Below are positions 1-15,000 of a stretch of DNA of 34,989 nucleotides, one piece after another. Position 1 is the first letter of the stretch. Each line of letters begins with the position of its first letter. The DNA comes from Candidatus Omnitrophota bacterium. Its GTDB lineage: Bacteria; Omnitrophota; Omnitrophia; Omnitrophales; Aquincolibacteriaceae. The notes under the pieces are model-generated. The model had not been told where the DNA came from. It saw nothing but the letters and a program-made list of their open reading frames with translations, and did not search any database. The position numbers were made by a program, and so were the translations under genes. The stretch covers positions 1-34,989 of the forward strand of contig JAHFHF010000029.1 in the NCBI GenBank assembly GCA_023247055.1, given 5' to 3'.

Positions 1-3000
1 TGCTTCATCCGCCGTTACGACCTGCCAGCGAATGATTTCACCGCTTGCCAAAACAAGCTGGTTCTGCCACAGTTTATTCCAACGGTTCACTGGGCCCGCG
101 ATGTCTTCGGGCATACTCTTTACAAGCATATAAATCGTATCACCCGCTTTTTTTACCTGACGCAGTAAATTCTCCAGCAGAAAATCTTTATCGATACTCA
201 GAACCTCGTCCTGATCGAGACCCGGAACGTTGTCCTGGATATCAAAACGCATGTTAAATTTTTCATCACCCTCTTCCTCATAAATCGGCACAAGGCGTAT
301 AAAGGAACTTTGTCTTTCGGGATAATAAAAAGCCTTTTTCATCGGATGCCTGGGGTTTTGGTTGGGCACAAAACCCGCATTCATAATTTGGGCAACTAAG
401 GCGTTGGGATCTTCGTCCCGAACAACCGTGTGTCGTCTTTGAGTCAGCATGCCCACGCCCACTTTGCTTGGACCTGTCCCTGCCGTGTCTACAACTTCTC
501 CTCCCCCGTGCTCTCCGGGGGAGGTTGGGAGGGGGACAGTTCCTAAATCCACGTTCTGTAGTGGCAATTCATGAATTGCCACTACAGACGCAGCATCACC
601 TGTAAAGCGATAGGCACTGATCGTAAGTTCCGGGTTCTTGAAATCATCCCGGCGTTTCCCGATCAGAAAATCGTAGGAAACGATTTTTTCCGCTTCAAGT
701 TGTTCGGCAATGCTGTAGCTTGTGGTTTCAACCTCGCCGCCGCGTCTAGCGCCGGGCACGATGCTCTTGCCCTCGATTTTAAGAATATCCCCGGGCCGTA
801 TTTCGGAGACATCTTGAATGCGCACCCAATCGGCCATCCCGCCCAGCGAGCCGTAGCGGCTGCCGTCATAACGGTCCGACACGAGAATAGCAATCTGGTG
901 GGCCGTCTGACGCATCAAGGGCCCGGCATCGGAATCAACCGCCTCATCATCTCTGACCGCAATCAAATACCGCCGCGAAAGGGTTTTCAATTCTTCCCTG
1001 CGTGCGATTTCACGCTCAAGCTTTTTGGCCTGTCTTCTGGGCGCAAACCGTTTTTCTTTCCCGTCCCACCCCGGACCGGGACGCGGTTCTGCAGGCGGGG
1101 CATTAAAGGAAACTCCCAAACTCAAATCTTCAAGAATACGGTCCCAGGCAATACGCCAAAAAACCGTTTCGCGCAGTTCGTCCTGCCGCGGCCCTAGATT
1201 GCCTCGGCTCCCGAGAGGAATTGAGAAAGGATGAGACGCCACTACGCCATCGGCAGTTTCCTGGCCAAAAGCAGCCGCAATAAAATTGTCGTCATACTCA
1301 AAGTCTTCATTGGCCGGGTCGTTGAAAACCGGCTGAATGCGGTAAAGATCACCTTCGCGTAAAAGCCCCGGGCTCATGACCGGCTCAAACGGTTCCACAG
1401 GGATCATAGAAACAATCTTCTTCAGAATATTTTCAAGCCGTTCGGCAAGATTGTCACGGGTTCTGGCCCGCGGCTCCCAAGATTCGGGTTTGTCATCCAC
1501 TTCACGAAGCTGACGGGTCAACTCCAGAGTTTCCTGCCGCAGTTTTTGAAGTTCCGCAATCCGCGGGTCATCCGTCTCGTTCATTCCTTCGCTCATCAGC
1601 GCACCTTGGGCCCGCAGGGACAGGTCCACGTCCACTTTGCTTGGACCTGTCCCTGCCGCGATTTCCCCCTCACCCTGGCCCTCTCCCCCAAGGGGAGAGG
1701 GAAAAACTCCAAAAACCAGTTTGACCGTGCTTCCATCCGTCGCGCTAAAAGTAATGCCGCCAGTATCGTTCGCAATACGCGATTTCAAGGGCTGAATAAC
1801 GTCCACGGTACTCGCCAGAGTTTCCACAATCACCGCGCGATAGGCCTGTTCAACGGAAGGATCCATCACCACGGTAAGGTTCAGCGGAGCGCCCTCTTGC
1901 TGCGGATAATCAAATTTGAAATCTAAAATTTCGCCTGCATGCACATGCACGGCAAGCACGCCGCGCCGCGCGTCCTTCTCATCAATCGCCAGCCCCGGTT
2001 CCGCCGTTGAGCGGACTTTTAAATCAAGTCCCGGGAACCCCAGCGTGGTAAATTGAATCACGTTATCGAGCATTACAGAATATTTCTCTGAGACTTCACT
2101 CGCCGCATCGGAAACACGCAGTCTAAAAAAGTCCCATACCACAGACGCTGCTGACTTCGCCGGCGCCCAGCGCATTTGCTGGCCCATACGGCTGTTCATT
2201 AACTCTTCCTTAAGTTTATTCCAAAATTTTAAAGCCTGTTCCGTACGCAAGGCATCCGCCAGATAGTTTTCAATAGGCACAGGCTCGAGTTTATACGCCA
2301 GGGCAATCTTCTCTAGACTACGGTTCGCATCCGTGAATTTGGTCATTTCGATAGGGCCGCGCGAAGGAATATAATGAAAATCGAAATTGATCCCGTTTGT
2401 GGACGAACGGATCAAAAGACCTTTGATCCCGTTTTTTTCTGTAAACCACAGGGCATCGGCTTTAGCCAAATCCATGCTGTCATGTCTCCTCTGTATTCCA
2501 TCGTCTCTGCCGTTATCAATCTTAGCCAAAAGCCAGCGTTCTTCACCCTCCGGTACTTCACTGCCAAAGGCAAGCGCCTCTTTGACGACCGTGCCGGCAC
2601 GGCCTTCTTTTTGAATGAGTCCCGCAGTGCTGCGGCTTTTTTCAAAGCCCGTATCGCGCAGCAAAATTTCCCGGATCACGGCAAATTTCAAACGCGGGGG
2701 GAGATCGGCAAAGTCCGCCTCAAGAAGTGCGGGCGTAGTAGCAGAAAGGAATCCGCCGGAAGGCTCCTGCGGCGGGCGGCCATCGTCGGAAGAAGCAGCG
2801 CTTGCGCCCTGTTCAAATACAAACTTCACGGGCAAGACCGGCTTTGAAAGCAGCGGCCGGCCGCTATCGTCTTCCGTGTCATTCTCGAGCCAATAGACGC
2901 CGGCCAGATCGCCTTGCCATTCCGTGCCCTCAAAATTCTCCGGTAAAATTCTGCCTTTCTTTAAGACTGCGGTCAGCGCCTGCGTTGAAGGCACGAGCAG

Positions 3001-6000
3001 CAGCAGCGGGTTTTGCTCGAGAGCCAGCTTTTCAAAAACAAGTCCTTTAAACTCAGCTTCAGCGATGACCTCGCCCCCATCGACATTATCCGGATCAAAA
3101 CCGTCTTTAGCCGAACGGCGGATTTCAACAACCGACCACGGATTTTGATGGTCAAAGAAATCATTGATAATCGATAATGTGTAAATACTTTCAGCAGGGA
3201 CAGTCCCTGAAGGAAGCGGGGACAGTCCCTGATTCTCTCTTCTCGAAAAAAAGAAGCGCGTCCAGTTGCGCACATCCTTGACGGTTTCTGCTTTCGGCGC
3301 ATTTTTGTCTTCGTAACGCACGTGCCAATAGCCGATGACTTTTTCGGGTTCCTGAGCGAGGTAGTTGGACGGAACTGTGACGGGAGAACGGACTTCGGAG
3401 CGAGAGGAAGAAAAGGTCGAAGGTGGAAGGTGGAAGGTGGAAGGAAAAAGGAAAAAGGGAAAAGCATTAAAACCTGCTACAAAACCGAGCCAATCTGCTG
3501 TTCTTTTATTTGTTTCATTTTCTTGCGCGACTTCTCCGCCAGAGGACGAATCCACCATCTTTTGGGCGGATGCCTTTTGACTTTTTCTTTCCTTCCACCT
3601 TCGACCTTCCACCTTCCACCTTTTTCCTTTCCAACTCTCCCCCCTCACTTCACTCCGCGCCACATCTTCCCGCTCCAAACGCAGAGCCGCAGAAATAAAA
3701 TCGGTCAGCCGGCTCAATTTTTCAGCATTCATGCCCGCATTGTTAAAACGCACGGCCGCGTCAGGACGGTTCAACCGTTTCGTAAGCCAGCGGATAAAAT
3801 CTTCCGGAAAGACAAGCCCCATCTGCCGCTCAAGCGCGATCAAACGCTGGACGGCCTCTTCTTTGGTCAGCGTATCTTTGCCGCCGCCCATCCATTGTTC
3901 AAACGTTCGGCCCTGCTGAAACGCAGAGGATTCGATGCGCACATCCAAAATAAAATCCTTGCCTGAAATTTTTAGACCCGCCGGACCAAACTCCACCGGA
4001 TAATTCTTACCGGTGAAATAATCCTCATCTTCATTGACCAGTTTCGAAAATTTGTTGAATGTATTTTGATCCATACTTTTAAGACTCAGCGTCAAGACAC
4101 GCGGTGATTTTTCTTCCGCATTTTCAGGCGTAAGCCGCACATCCTTCAAATTCGGCATTTGTCCGTAAAAAGTATCCTTGTTCCGTTTTTCATCCAGAAT
4201 ATCGATCATATAACCGGAGGTTCCGGCCCCAGAAAAATAGGTTTGAAACTGGATTCCTTTATCTTTCTCATCAAAATCCCAAAATCCTCCTGTGGATACC
4301 GTAAAAAAAACACCATTTACAGCGCTAGGCATAAATCCCATGGTCAGAAGATACCTCGGACTCAGCGGAATTCTGGCGCGAAAAACCTTGTTGCCGCGGC
4401 CGTATTTCCGCTGAAAGAGACTTAACTTCCTGTCAAAGGCCCGCCTCGCGGCTTCGCCTTTTACAAACCGGCTGCGCTCAAGAAAATCGTCCGGACCTAT
4501 TTTTATTTCAAGTTCCGTTCCCGCGAAAAGGCGCTTTATCTCTTCCGCCAGTTTTTCATCCACCTTGGGCGGATTCTTAAAAAATTCACCTAAAGAAATG
4601 CCGGAACTCGTGAGAATCGCGGGGGCTGTCCCGGTCATTCCCTCCCCCGTGTTCTTCGGGGGAGGATAGGTGGGGGAAGTCGTTGGCGCTGTGGGTGTCT
4701 GAACGCCCGCACTCTTGCCCGCTGCTTTTCCCACCGTAAAAAGCACCCGGTGATTGAGTTGAACTAGCGGGGTGGGTCCAGCGGAGGTGTTAAATCTGCG
4801 TTCATTGACAAGCGGCGTACTCTGGCCGATTTGCACCCCGGCGAACTGGATGGTTTCAAGCAGCGAGTGCGGGATGGCCGCGTTTAAACGTATCCGGAAT
4901 TCGGCAAAATCAACCGGCGCCGCAGGCATTTCAAAATCATCCAGCCATTCGGTCAAATCCACAACGGGCTCACCGCCCACCCCGCCGGGGCTGGTATCGT
5001 CCATCACCTCCAATTTCCGGCGTCCGTCTTGGTAGAAGGTCATGGCAAAAAAGTAACGGTCTTGGCCTGAAGCGGTGTTAAGGATGAATCTCAAAAAGGG
5101 TATTTTGCTGAGCGGTTCTTCACCGACTATCGCAATTTTTTCTTTGCCGCCGGGGTAGTACCAATAGCCTCCGAGCGGCGCTGTAAAAAAACCATCTGAG
5201 TTTCTAAGCGCATTCAACGCCTCTTCATACGACCGGATCGCTTTCCATTCCGGCGACATACCCTTTAAAACCTTGTTATCCTGAGTCGTGCCTCTGTCAT
5301 CCTGAGTCGCTTGCGTATTCGCAAGATGACGAAGGATCTCGTTCTGAGATTCTTCGGCGGCCGGCCTCAGAATGATGGTTTCGTTGGGAGGGAGACTGAC
5401 AGCCGTGAAAGGCCGGGCCTTAAAGCGTTTTTGGACTTGCGGCCATTCGCCGCGGCCATAGTTGTCGGTGTAAAGTTCACCGCGTTCAAAAATAACTAAA
5501 TATTCGCCGCCCCAATTCGGGTAGGGCGAATTAACAAGCAATGTTTTCCCCTCGGGGTAGTCCGCGCCTGGTTTATAACTTCCCTCAAAAAAATCTTCAG
5601 CTTCTACAAGGTGGAACGGCCATGGCGGTTGATGCTTAAAACTAGAACTATCGGAATCAAAATCAATAGCGATGCTCCCATCCGCCTGCCAAATCAACGC
5701 CCACTTGAGCGTGTCATATTTATCAGCGGGGTTATTCGAAAGCGCCTGCTGCTGCCGGACCGCCTTAACGCCATTCGGGAAGAGCGTGTTTAAATCTTTG
5801 ACATCCACAGCTTCAAATCCAGCGTTTGTCGTCAAAATCGATTGAATCACGTCCCATTTCTGTTCCACCGAAAGCCCCTCAAGTATCGGCTGCCGCGTCA
5901 GCACCGCTGCCGGCCCTCTCTTTTCTCCGCCCTCTTCCCTTCCACCTTCCACCTTCGACCTTCTACCTTTTCCTTCTTTCCCCTCTTTTCCCTTTCCCCT

Positions 6001-9000
6001 TTCCCTTTCTCTTCCCCCTCTCCCCTTCTCTTTCCTCTTCCCTTGCCTCACTTTAAAAATAAGCACTCCCGGAATGACTAATTGATAACCTGCCGGCAGC
6101 AAATAAGATTGGAGAAGTTCCGTTGAGCCGGCAATGGTTTCAACTTTAGCTTCTCCGAAAGATTCCTGGGCCAAAGGCTGTATTTTTTCAAAAAGCGCCT
6201 TCAGTTGATCCAACATCTGAGGCGTCACGGTTTTAAGCTGAATATCAATAATGCGCGGTTTGCCTTGCGCTAAATCTTCGGTTTGCAGCGTGGCTTTGAG
6301 AATATCTTCGGAAGTGCCCAAAGTAAGCGCATCCAGCATCTCGAAATTCATATCCGCATGCACAACCGCAAAATTGCTGTCTTCCCCGTTGAGATTAAAA
6401 TGAATTTGATGTCCGGGTTTTTTGGCATAATGCGCCAAAAACAGCACATTCCTCTGCGGCCGTCCCTGCGCATCCGCCGTGGCGGCTTGCTCAACGAGCA
6501 AGGCCTCATCTTCGAAACCCAAGGTATCCTCCAGGGAGGGATTGAACGCCAGCAGTTCTTTTCTGCCGTAGCTTTTATCTCCCTCTAAAATTCCATAACC
6601 TGCTTTTTTAAGCGCCGTGCGCACACTTCCCCCGGGTTCAAAATCACTCCAATCCGCACCCCTCAGTTTTTTAGCACTAAAAACCCCCTGTTCCTGAACC
6701 CGCGCGCTGTCCGTCATCCCGGCCGGTGCAACAGCCTGAGCTGTCCCTTCCGTTTTTTCCCTTTCTTCTTTTCCTTCCACCTTCTTCCTTCCACCTTCCA
6801 CCTCTCTATTTTCCGCGAGTTCTGAGATTGCTTCGGCCTCAGCAGATACGCTGCCTCGCAATGACGAATCCTCAGATGTCTTCGCTTCAGCACCGCTCGC
6901 CTCTTCCAAAATGACAGTGGCAGGCGAGTTTAATCCAAGTTGAGCGAGCAGTTCGTCTTTGTTGTCCAGATCAATGCGGTAGCTGTCGCCGGATTTCAGG
7001 GTACCCGCCAACAAGTAGGCTCTTTCTTTGGAACTTAATTCGGAAAGCGTCTCAGAATCTAGGATAGAGCCGCGCGCCCAAGAAAAAACAAAGATCTTTT
7101 TCTGGTTCGAAGGGTTTTCCTCGACATGCATGCCCCGGAATTCTTCGAATTTGAGCGGCAGGCGCGAAAAAGGAGAGTCCTGCTTTTCAAGCTGAATCCG
7201 GCCGTCGATATGCTCGGGAAGAATTCTTTGAACCGCCTGCACATTCGCATCAGGAAAAACGATGATCGTTTTGTAAGGGATGGCCGTATAAGCAAAATCA
7301 ACACTCAAAGATTGCGCCTGTCCTCGTTCATCAAGAAGCAGTGTGGCGCGGCCTGTGCCTTTCTTGTCATAGATCTGCGCCCGGTTCGTCGAACCTGTAT
7401 TTTTGACAAAACCGTGCTTTTCAAGCAGGGCGGCGGCTTTAAGGGGGTCGATTTCAGTCTCGCTCAAAACCAGCCCCGATAACTCGGAGATTCCCGCCTG
7501 CGCGGGAATGACAGGGGCGGCGGCGGAAGTCAACTCCCGCTGATAGGCTGACACGGAGACAAAACGGAAGGGCACTTTGCTTTTTTCAGTCACGCCCTGC
7601 CAGCGGTAGTTGGCTCTTTTGGCAGCCTCGTTGGTCAGCAGAAGCTTGGAATAGTCTGCTTTTTCCATGGCCTGGTAGAGTTCATTCGTCACAATGATGA
7701 TCATTTCTTCAGGTTTTCCGCCGCGAGTCTCCTGAAAGACAATGTCGACAAGCGCATTGCCGGGAACCTGGGTGGTGACTCCGGATTGCGCATGCAAAGT
7801 GTCCAAAATGCCCTGCCCCCGCAAAAGAAAGGAGAATTGCGTAAACAGGCCTTGCTCGTTGGCGCCCAAGAAAATCATGGCTGCAAAACCGCTAAGGCTG
7901 CCCTCGGCCGCACCTTTAATCAAAAAACCATGCCGGTTGTTCTTGTCATCCAAAACATCTAGGCTGCTTTCATGATCACCGGCATGGATTAGGCCAAAAC
8001 TGGCATCTTCATTTAAAATCGTTTTATTCCAAACAAGTGTTCCTTTTTCTGTGCGCGTCATCTCAGCTCCGACAGACGGCTTGCGGTCCCAATCCGGCAC
8101 TGAATCAAAAATCTCTTCGAAGTCCGTCGAAAGGCTAAACTGCAGACGCCGGAGAACATCCTGTTGTTTGCTCAGCGCCGGATTCCTGGCGGGTTCCCAA
8201 TTTTTGGCGTCCGGATCTCCGGGCCGCCGCATCCGTGCCCGTTGTTCGTCATGCTGTGGCGTATGAAAGATATGCAGGGTCTCTTTACCGTCCGGAGCCC
8301 GCAACAGGCCCGTCAGGAGAAAAAATGTGTAGAAATCATGCTCAAAGCTGGCAATCACTGCGGGAAACCAAGTATTTTCATCCCAGTGGCTCACCGCCTC
8401 CGGTTCGTATCGTCCGATTAACTCACGGCGTAAAGACGGTGCTATTTGCACTTCAACGCGTTCGAAAATCCGGTAATCGTTAAAATTGTCGCGGCTGTCA
8501 TCTTTGACAGGCTCCAGTTCCCCAGCTTCAAAAATTTCAGTAACATCTTCAAGCGATCCATTTACTTTCGACCCCATAAACCGGCGCAAATTGACCGCCT
8601 GGATTTGATTGCCCCTATCTTCCAAAACCACCATGCTCAGCGGATTTTCATGCGGACTTTCTTTTTTCTTTAAAACCGTTCCAGTCGCGTAGCCGGAGAG
8701 TCCCGTCTTTTCCGGAGAAGGCTTAGAGATTCCCGCATCCGCGGGAATGACAGGAGCAGCGACGGAATCTAATTCCATCTGGGTGAGTAGTTCGTTTTGA
8801 TTGTCCAGATCAATGCGGTAGCTGTCGCCGGATTTCAGGGTGCCCGCCAATAGGTGGAACCTTTCTTTGGGACTTAATTCGGAAAGCGTCTCGGAATCCA
8901 GGATAGAACCGCGCGCCCAGGCAAAAACAAAGATCTTTTTCTGGTTCGAAGGGTTTTCCTCGACATGCATGCCCCGGAATTCTTCGAATTTGAGCGGCAG

Positions 9001-12000
9001 GCGCGAAAAAGGAGAGTCCTGCTTTTCAAGCTGAATCCGGCCGTCGATATGCTCGGGAAGAATTCTTTGAATCGTCTGCACATTCGCATCAGGAAAAACG
9101 ATGATCGTTTTGTAAGGGATGGCCGTATAAGCAAAATCAACACTCAAAGATTGCGCCTGTCCTCGTTCATCAAGAAGCAGGGTGGCGCGTCCTGTGCCTG
9201 TCTTGTCATAGATCTGCGCCGTGGCCGTCGAACCTGTATTTTTGACAAAACCATGTGCTTCAAGAAGCGCCGCAGCTTTGAGCGGGTCAGTCTCGGGCTG
9301 GCGCTTGGCTAAAACCGGTTCTTTCTGCGGCTGACGCGGTTCCACGGGTAATGACAAATTCTCCGGGGGTGCTGTCCGGGCAAGCACGGCCAGCGTCTGG
9401 TAGGAAGCTCTTGAACCAAAATCAAAATCTACGCGGCCGGCGGGGGTGAAGAGCTGGTGGCTTTCCTGAGTAGTTTCTTTGAGAAAATAGGGTACGACAG
9501 AATTGTCCGGGCCGGCAAGAATGCCAGCGGACTCTTTAATAAACCCCGCATCGTCATCTTCCAGCACTGGGGTTTTATCATGATGAATCTGTTTAGATCC
9601 GGGCAGGGATCGCCAGAGTATCTGGGCGTGGTCACGGCCCTCGGGATCAAGAAACAAATTCAGCCTTTCGATATTACCCTCGGTAAGGCCATTGACTTTG
9701 TTTGCCTTCAAATGCCCATCCCTGTAAATCCAAGAGTCCGTTTCAGCGGTCTCAAAATAAAAATGTTCCTGGCCCTGGCCGTCAACGACCACTTCAAGCT
9801 GTTGGATGTTTTTGAGTCCCGTGACCACCGGGACGCCGTCGCGGGCAATGATCCAGCTTGTCTTTTTTGTTTTTTCATCCTCGACCGGCATGGCCTCGTA
9901 GTAATGCAGAGTCCGGTCAGCCGCACGAAAAGGTCTGAGAAAAACGGGTTCTGTTCCGGAGCCCAGCCTGTTATAGGTTCTAAATTCACGCTTGAAATTA
10001 ATCCATTCCTTCCGTCCTCTGACATCTTCTTTTTTTGTATAAAATAAAATGTTTTTTCCATTTTCATCGCGTAAAAACTTGACGTTTTCAATCTTGAGCG
10101 CGCTGAAAAGCGGCTTGTCCTCGCCGGGCTTGAACATTTCGCTCCAGTCCCCATTACCTAGAACCGTCTGGATATAGATTTCAGAAACATCCTGCGCCGT
10201 AAAATTTTCGGGAATATGAAGTTGGGCCATGTCGCCGCCCGCGGTACTGCGCCAGATTTCTCGGCCGTCATAAAGGGCGCTCCAAGGATTATTACCGGAG
10301 GTTCCGGCCAATTGACCGATATGAAAAACGTCAGGCTCTCGGCCGGGCCGGTTGAGGACTTGAAGATCGCCCGCTTTTTCGAATGCATGCAGACCGGCCT
10401 GCTCATTAGCATATAAACGGATTTGCCTGCCGGCCCCCGGCCAGTCGCGCGATCCCCAATAATAAACCACTGGCTCGCCCTGAGCATTTATTCCGATTTT
10501 CGCCTGAGCATCCGACAAAATTACTCCCTTAGGCACAGCCACCGGCCGCGAACTGCCATCCGTTCCTTTGATCCAGTATTTACCCTTGGAATCTTGCACA
10601 AAGGCATACAGTACACTCGGCATTGCCTCGGCGGTCAGCGCGGCGCTTGCTGCCGGCGAGGCGGGTTTGGAACCCGCCACTACGGGTGCTCCTGCCTGTG
10701 CCGGCTCAGGGACTGTCCCTGCTTCTTTCTTTCCTTCAAAGACTAATTCCACGGTACTGCCCTCTTCAGAACTGATCAGAATGCCGGCCTGCCGGATGTC
10801 AATTTTCGCTTTGACATCCTCAGCCATGCGCCCTTTGCTCAAAACCGCCAGGCTTTCTTGCAAATTTTTGAGGTACTCGTCCTGCACCGCCGCGTCAATC
10901 ACCAGCAGCAGTTTATGCTTAAAATCCGGCTGGGTTTGGCTAAGTTCAAAGCGCCGGATATCTTCCGAACGAATCTTAAAACTATATTGTTTATCATCCA
11001 CTCCCATCGCGAGGCTCACTCGCATGGGTATGTCCTTCTCCTCGTCTCCAGCCATTCTCACCTGGATGCCTGGAATGTTCAGCGCCACCTTCTCTTCAGC
11101 GGTATATAGATAAACTCGATGCTGATCGGAGTGAACCGCCGTAAAAATATCGATGTAATTAGGGGCTTGGGCCGCTGAACGGGCCTGCGGGCCTCCCCAG
11201 GCGGGGTTACTGCGCAGGGCCTTGTCCCACTGCTCGAAGAATTCGGCAGCGCGCTCGGCCCTGCCCGCCTCTTCAAGATAGAGATTCAAAGCAACGGGGC
11301 TGAGTTTGTTTTCCAAAATGACATTGTTCCAGTCTGAAAAGACCTGATTCATCCGCACTGCGCCACGGGCCGGAATTTGATGATAAACGGGCTGGCCTTG
11401 CGGAGAAAGGCTGCGTACAAAAAGCGTTTTCTGCCCGTCCGCTTCCCCCAGCCATAGCGATTGCATCTGATCCAACGGAACCGGCGCCGGGAATGAGTTC
11501 ACCGTTCCTACGCGAAGCGTTTCCTCAAATTCGGGCATGCTGGGCGCCAAGCCGGTGTAGACCACCTCCTGCAATCCAGGAGGACTGGTTTCTTTTTGAA
11601 CCAGACTGCGGGCGCGGCGCTTCTGGAAATCGAGCTCGCGGGCCAGCACGGCTTGCATCAGATAAAACTTTGTGCGGGAAGACCGCGACGAAAAATCCAG
11701 CGCTAGCGCAGAAGCAGCCACAGCTTTGCGGGGTGGAATAAAAAAAGACTCGAAGTGAAGCATTTGCGCATAACTGCCGGCCAGCGGGCTCTGTGTAACC
11801 TCGCCCTTCCCCGCTTCATAAAACCGGACTCCCTTGCCGGCATCGGCCGCATAAAGTATTTTTTCTTTTCCGGTGCCCGGATCACGGACCGGTTTGAACG
11901 CATAGACATGTCCAAATTCTGGAGTGGCGGTCTGTGTCTGCGTGTCAAAAACAGCGTAGAGGGAGTCGCGGGTTTTAACGTTCACCACCACCGAAGCCGC

Positions 12001-15000
12001 CCCCGTTTTAGGGTCGATGACGGGGACAAAATCAAAAAATTCCGCGAACTGATTTTGACTCACTTGATCTTTATCAATAAAAAAATCCCAGCCGATTCCT
12101 TTTTTGTTTCCCGTAAAGAAAACTGAAAAAACCTGCTTGACGGGATTGTAAGCAATTTTTGCTTTATCTTTATCTAAATTATCGAACCAATCCGTGACAG
12201 GCCCGGAGCCCAGCAGAAAAATGGCGATATTTTTGTTTTGCGCTCCGCCGGCACGATAATAAACTGCGAGTTTACCTGTCTTTGGATGCACTTGAATATC
12301 GACCAAAAATAAATGCGCGGCCGGTTCAGACACAGGCTGGCCATTGCGGTAAAGGACGACATAATCCACGAACCCGCTAGGCCCCCGGGTCTCGCGCACT
12401 GAAAACAAGACCGTATCTTTAATTTCAGGATCATAGACGGCCGCCATTTCGTTGGTCCAATCTCCCCATTCCGTAATGAGCTGGCCATTTTTGGTATAGG
12501 CCCATTCTTCCCTTTGGCCTTTCTTCCTTTTGACACTTCCGAAATAATCAAACCGGCCGGTTTCAGGGTTAAAAACTTTGGCCGTAATGCCCGATATTTG
12601 CGCATACCAGGTTTCCTGGCCCGCCGGTTCCTGCCAATCGCCGCCCGTTCTCATTTCCTTTTCCCCGGTTTCAGGATTATCGCGTGTGAGGATGTAAGTC
12701 ATCAGCACTTCGTTCGTCCTAGGATGAGTGAAAACATCCAACACAAAAACACTGGCTCCAAAGCTGCTGCTCTGTGGCTGCCAGCCGGTCAGATTGGAAG
12801 CCTCACGATAAACAGCGGCCTGTTTACCCGACTCCTCAGACTGACTAGCCGCCACGTAATAACTTTCCACTTTGCCGCTGCGGTGGTTAAAAATAAGCTG
12901 AAGTTGGCTGATTTTATCCTGCCATTCACCCAGCCTTTTTTTGCCGTGAAAAACAGCGGACATGTCCGCTTTGGTCCCCCGGTAATAAATTTCGATATCT
13001 CCCGTCGTCTCATCACGCAAGCCCTCAAGATTAGCAGTCCAGGTAAGATCCGGCGGGCTGATCTGCCCCTTTTCATTAAAAATGGCCGTGCGTTCTTGCT
13101 TGTCCCCGGTCTTTTTTCCGATGTAATAAAGATGGGGCAGTCCCGCACCGTCGATAAAGATTTTGGTGCCTTGTTGCCGCTCCGACTGCACCTCGACATT
13201 TTCGGGTACCTGCACCAGAATCTGCGTTCCATCCGTACCGCGCAGCCAGTATTTGCCGTCTCCATCCCGCACAAACGCATACGCCGTATTCGGTTCAGGC
13301 TCGCCCCCCGCAAGCACCGCCGCTGCGGGACGCAGGGACAGGTCCATTTCTTCTGAACCTGCCTGTACGTCTAGCGCAGAGACCGTCCCAGCGCGATCGG
13401 CCTCCTCAGATTTGTCATTGCGAGGCGTCCGCTGCTCTTTAGCGGACGGCGAAGCAATCTCTGAACGGGTGTCTTCCGCGTTTGCCGTTTCCAGCGTAAA
13501 GACAACCTTGAGTTCAGACCCGTTGATCACCCAGCCGTTTTGTATTTTTTCAGCCACAGGGCCGGGCCGCGGCTGGCGCTTGGGCCAGTGAAAATCAATT
13601 TGTTTGGCGACGGCTGTCACAAAATCTTCCAGGGTCATTTTGCTTACATTTTTCAGGCGGATTTGCAATTCTGAAAGCCGTTCTTTTTGCTGCGCCGCCT
13701 GATAAACCAGTTCCGTGACGTCAGACCGGCGCACTTGTAATTCAGGGAGTATTCCCCCTGCCATTCCGGATTCTTGCAAATTGAAAATCGTGCGGTTAAA
13801 AGACCGCACATTATTCACACCCAAACTGAATAAATTCCCAAGAAGCGGAAATCTCAGCCACTGCAGCACCGGAAGTGCTGATAATTCATCGTCCGTATAA
13901 TCTTCGGCGGGCGTCTCCAAATCAAGGTAAGTGCGGAGCGTTCCAACGTGCTGGCCATCTGAATTTCTTTTGAGCTGCGCCCGGCGTTCTTGATTGCTAT
14001 CCACCGGTGTTTCTTCGATTTTAAAAACCGTTTGTGAATTTGCCCAGGCGTCATAGGATGCGCGGAAATCAGGGCTCAAATAACTGCCCTGAAGCAAATT
14101 CGTCAAATCCAAGCGATCTGTCGTAAGCGCCGCTCCGGAAATGGTGCCAGGCACCATTTCCAGCTCACCCGCTGTGGCGGGGGACAGTCCCTGATTCTTC
14201 GTCAGGAGAGGCTCGGCGGAATATTCACGTAAAAAATCGTCACGTCCTTTGAAATCATCCCTGATGAAGGTGGCTTTATCAAACCATCCCTGCTCGCTCA
14301 ACCAGCGAAACTCGATGAGACCGGGCTTGTCCTCGGGTGATACGGATTCCAAAATTAAACCGCGCACGCCGTCTTTGACGCCTTTGAAAATTGTAATAAT
14401 ATCTTCAGCCGCAAGAATGACAGGCGGGTGCGGCATTTCGTCAAGTCCCGGCTTTGGCTCATGCGTAAAATTCAACAAAAGAGTTTCGTATGAGCGAGGA
14501 TCCGAAAACTGGATGGTCTCGTACCGGTCAAACGCAATAGGCTGGCCGCTAACGCTGCTGCTCCATTGCTCTGGATGAGGTTTGGCTTGCCGGAGCACCA
14601 AGCGGGCAGAAATTTTTTCTGGGAACTCCGAGAACTCCGGCATGGTTGAACCCCAGTAACCGTACTCGTGCTTTAAAAACTCTGCAATCACAACCTGTTT
14701 TTCCCGGGGCGGTAACTCTGAAAAATAATCTTTGGTTAATTCGAAGAGGCCCAATTCAACCGGCATTGTTAAAATTTGCTCAAGGCGTTGTTTCAGAACG
14801 TCCAAGTCCGCTCCTTGATTATCCATGAGCAATCCGGGTCTAGCCGTATAAATGATGACGCTTGTTTTTCCGGTCTGTTCGTTTTCTTTAAAAATTACGG
14901 CCGGAAGCGCCTCTTCCAGAAATTTTTCCGTGATTGCGCGCAAGGCTTCACGCCGGGAATCCAGGGACAGGTCCATTTTTTCTGGACCTGTCCCTGGCGC

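Noticed and set aside
571..1197. A 208-residue plus-strand open frame, and many similar ones up to 280 residues (for example 12514-13356)
   Set aside because: These lie antisense to the giant gene, often in the same codon register. They lack ribosome binding sites and recognisable sequence, and are best explained as shadows of the giant frame.
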